In this document: in pieces, positions 5,917-7,207 of the stretch | Layout: each line of letters begins with the position of its first letter | Numbering within the stretch: the stretch's first letter is position 1 | Source: Kiritimatiellales bacterium | GTDB taxonomy: Bacteria > Verrucomicrobiota > Kiritimatiellia > Kiritimatiellales > Pontiellaceae | Assembly (NCBI GenBank): GCA_013042165.1 | Contig: JABDQT010000241.1 | Location: forward strand, 1 to 7,207 | Direction of reading: 5' to 3' | Length of the DNA stretch: 7,207 bases | Program-made: the position numbers and the translations under genes | The notes under the pieces: model-generated | Told to the model about the DNA's origin: nothing | What the model saw: the letters and a program-made list of their open reading frames with translations, nothing else | Database searches by the model: none

Positions 5917-5944
5917 TCATTCTGGCACTAAATCATTTTGCCTA
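5917..5944 (+). repeat. 28-bp perfect direct repeat, right copy
   Basis: This copy is identical to 5204-5231 and in the same orientation. It begins 17 nt after the nucleotidyltransferase stop codon and ends 28 nt before the helicase start. Here the tandem structure is clearer because two more bases match: AATCATTCTGGC-ACTA (5915-5930) followed by AATCATTTTGCC-TA (5931-5944). The two copies exactly bracket the two-gene module. Confidence 0.9.
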
Positions 5945-5972
5945 TGTTCCCGCTGCCCGCTACGTTCATGGC

Positions 5973-7207
5973 ATGCAATTTTCCGATCTCAATCTGAGCG
6001 AATCCATTCTGCGTGCCGTGAACGACGCCGGATTCAGTAAACCGACCCCGATCCAGGCCGAGGCGATTCCGGCCATCCAGACCGGGCGCGACCTGATCGG
6101 GTGCGCCCGCACCGGAACCGGCAAGACCGCCGCCTTTGCGCTTCCGCTGATCCAGCGGCTGGGGGAGTCGTGGACGGCCGCACGCGAAATCCGCGTCCGG
6201 GCGCTGGTACTCTCGCCCACCCGCGAGCTGGCCATTCAGCTGCATAAAAACCTCAAGGCCTTTGCCAAATACACCGAGCTGACCACCCTGCTGGTGCACG
6301 GCGGCACCGAATATGAAAACCAGATCCTGGCCCTGCGCGAAGGCGTCGATATCCTCGTCGCCACACCCGGCCGCATGCTCGACCTGATTGATCGCAAAGC
6401 CCTTAAACTCGACCAGATCGAGGTTTTTGTGGTCGATGAGGCCGATCGGATGCTCGACCTCGGCTTTGCACCCGATATCCGTAAAATCGCCCCGATGCTG
6501 CCCCAAACCCGGCAGGCGCTCTTCTTTTCCGCCACCATGCCCAAGGAGGCATTGCAACTCGCCGGCGGAATCCTGCACAAACCTATGCATGTTTCGAGCG
6601 ACCCCGTCTCGGCCGCCGCCGAAAATATCACCAAATCGCTCTATTTTGTCGAAAAAAACAATAAATTTGCCCTGTTGGAGTGGCTGTTGATAAAACTCGA
6701 CTATGAACGGGTGCTCGTCTTCTGCCGTACCCGCCGCGGGGCCGACCGCCTGACCGAGCGGATGCAGAAAGCCGGCCTGCCGGTCGAGGTACTGCACGGC
6801 GAAAAGGCGCAGACCCACCGGCAGGATATCCTCGAAGCCTTCCGCACCGGAGCAACCCCCGTTCTGATCGCCACCGACCTCGCTGCCCGCGGAATCGACA
6901 TCGAAAACATCTCGCATATCATCAATTTTGACCTTCCCAACGAACCCGAAACCTTCGTCCACCGCATCGGCCGCACCGCCCGTGCCGGCGCCTCCGGCAC
7001 CGCCTTGAGCTTCTGCGATCCGACCGAAAAGAGCTATTTGCGCACCATCCTCACCCACCTCGGCGAAGAGCTCGAAATCGAAGAAAACCACCCGTTTCAC
7101 AGCGAACAGATCAAAAATTATTCCGGCAACGTGAAGTCCAAACATACTCCGGACCAGCAAAAGCATACCCGCAGCAAGATCCGCGAGCAGAACTCCTGGC
7201 GCCTGGC
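5973..7207 (+). CDS. rhlE: DEAD-box ATP-dependent RNA helicase, RhlE-like, C-terminus cut by the window edge
   Basis: The 411 complete codons visible encode both RecA-like domains of a DEAD-box RNA helicase, which remodels RNA duplexes and ribonucleoproteins using ATP. The motifs appear in order: Q motif GFSKPTPIQ (20-28), motif I ARTGTGKT (45-52), Ia PTREL (82-86), GG (110-111), Ib TPGR (131-134), II DEAD (155-158), III SAT (186-188), IV VLVFCRT (247-253), V ATDLAARGID (300-309) and VI HRIGRTARAG (330-339). The layout and the FCRTRRGADRL segment resemble RhlE, which acts in ribosome assembly and RNA decay; the exact subfamily is inferred. A basic C-terminal tail starts near residue 375 and runs off the right edge. 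The ATG at 5973 has no clear Shine-Dalgarno site, but the N-terminus MQFSDLNLSESILRAV is typical. The right direct repeat ends only 28 nt upstream. Confidence 0.93.
   Translation, partial: MQFSDLNLSESILRAVNDAGFSKPTPIQAEAIPAIQTGRDLIGCARTGTGKTAAFALPLIQRLGESWTAAREIRVRALVLSPTRELAIQLHKNLKAFAKYTELTTLLVHGGTEYENQILALREGVDILVATPGRMLDLIDRKALKLDQIEVFVVDEADRMLDLGFAPDIRKIAPMLPQTRQALFFSATMPKEALQLAGGILHKPMHVSSDPVSAAAENITKSLYFVEKNNKFALLEWLLIKLDYERVLVFCRTRRGADRLTERMQKAGLPVEVLHGEKAQTHRQDILEAFRTGATPVLIATDLAARGIDIENISHIINFDLPNEPETFVHRIGRTARAGASGTALSFCDPTEKSYLRTILTHLGEELEIEENHPFHSEQIKNYSGNVKSKHTPDQQKHTRSKIREQNSWRL

Noticed and set aside
5204..5944. CRISPR array suggested by two 28-bp repeats
   Set aside because: There are only two copies, the spacing is 685 bp, and the DNA between them is protein-coding.
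5944..5997. 17-codon ORF starting at ATG 5944 and overlapping the helicase start in another frame
   Set aside because: It has no ribosome-binding site and no recognisable content. A regulatory upstream ORF is possible but has no support beyond being open.
5928..7166. 412-residue open frame on the minus strand, antisense to the helicase
   Set aside because: It overlaps the helicase completely, has low-complexity Gly/Ala/Asp-rich sequence and no recognisable domain. The plus strand encodes every DEAD-box motif, so this is a codon-bias shadow.

Overview
The window holds a fatty-acid and phospholipid synthesis operon on the minus strand, a divergent promoter region, and a plus-strand arm with a small two-gene nucleotidyltransferase module and an RNA helicase. 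The organism is a bacterium of fairly high G+C. A zinc-ribbon L32, a YceD (DUF177) homologue and a complete type II FAS block suggest a Gram-negative-like lineage. The protein flavour would suit the PVC group (for example Kiritimatiellota or Verrucomicrobia), but that is a weak guess that the sequence does not prove.

Minus strand, in transcription order from about 5048 down to 1: yceD (DUF177), rpmF, plsX, fabH, fabD, fabG, acpP and fabF (cut by the left edge). Gaps are 5 to 37 nt, fabH and fabD overlap by ATGA, and most genes have clear Shine-Dalgarno sites, so this looks like one transcription unit. PlsX links acyl-ACP to phospholipid synthesis. FabD loads malonate on ACP, FabH starts chains, FabF extends them and FabG reduces the 3-keto group. 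No fabZ, enoyl reductase or acc gene is present in the window. The widest gap in the operon (88 nt, acpP to fabF) contains a perfect 11-bp inverted repeat.

Region 5049-5262 separates the operon from the plus-strand genes. It contains a REP-like inverted repeat (5136-5174) and the first copy of a perfect 28-bp direct repeat (5204-5231). The second copy (5917-5944) lies just upstream of the helicase. Between the two copies are a 55-aa basic protein and a 158-aa minimal nucleotidyltransferase, overlapping by 8 nt. This segment is visibly lower in G+C (48% over 5521-5820) than the helicase (67% over 6001-6120). The arrangement looks like a compact acquired cassette, possibly toxin-antitoxin-like, inserted between the fab operon and the helicase. 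It is the most interesting part of the window.

From 5973 to the right edge runs a DEAD-box RNA helicase of the RhlE type with all core motifs intact; its C-terminal tail is cut off by the window.
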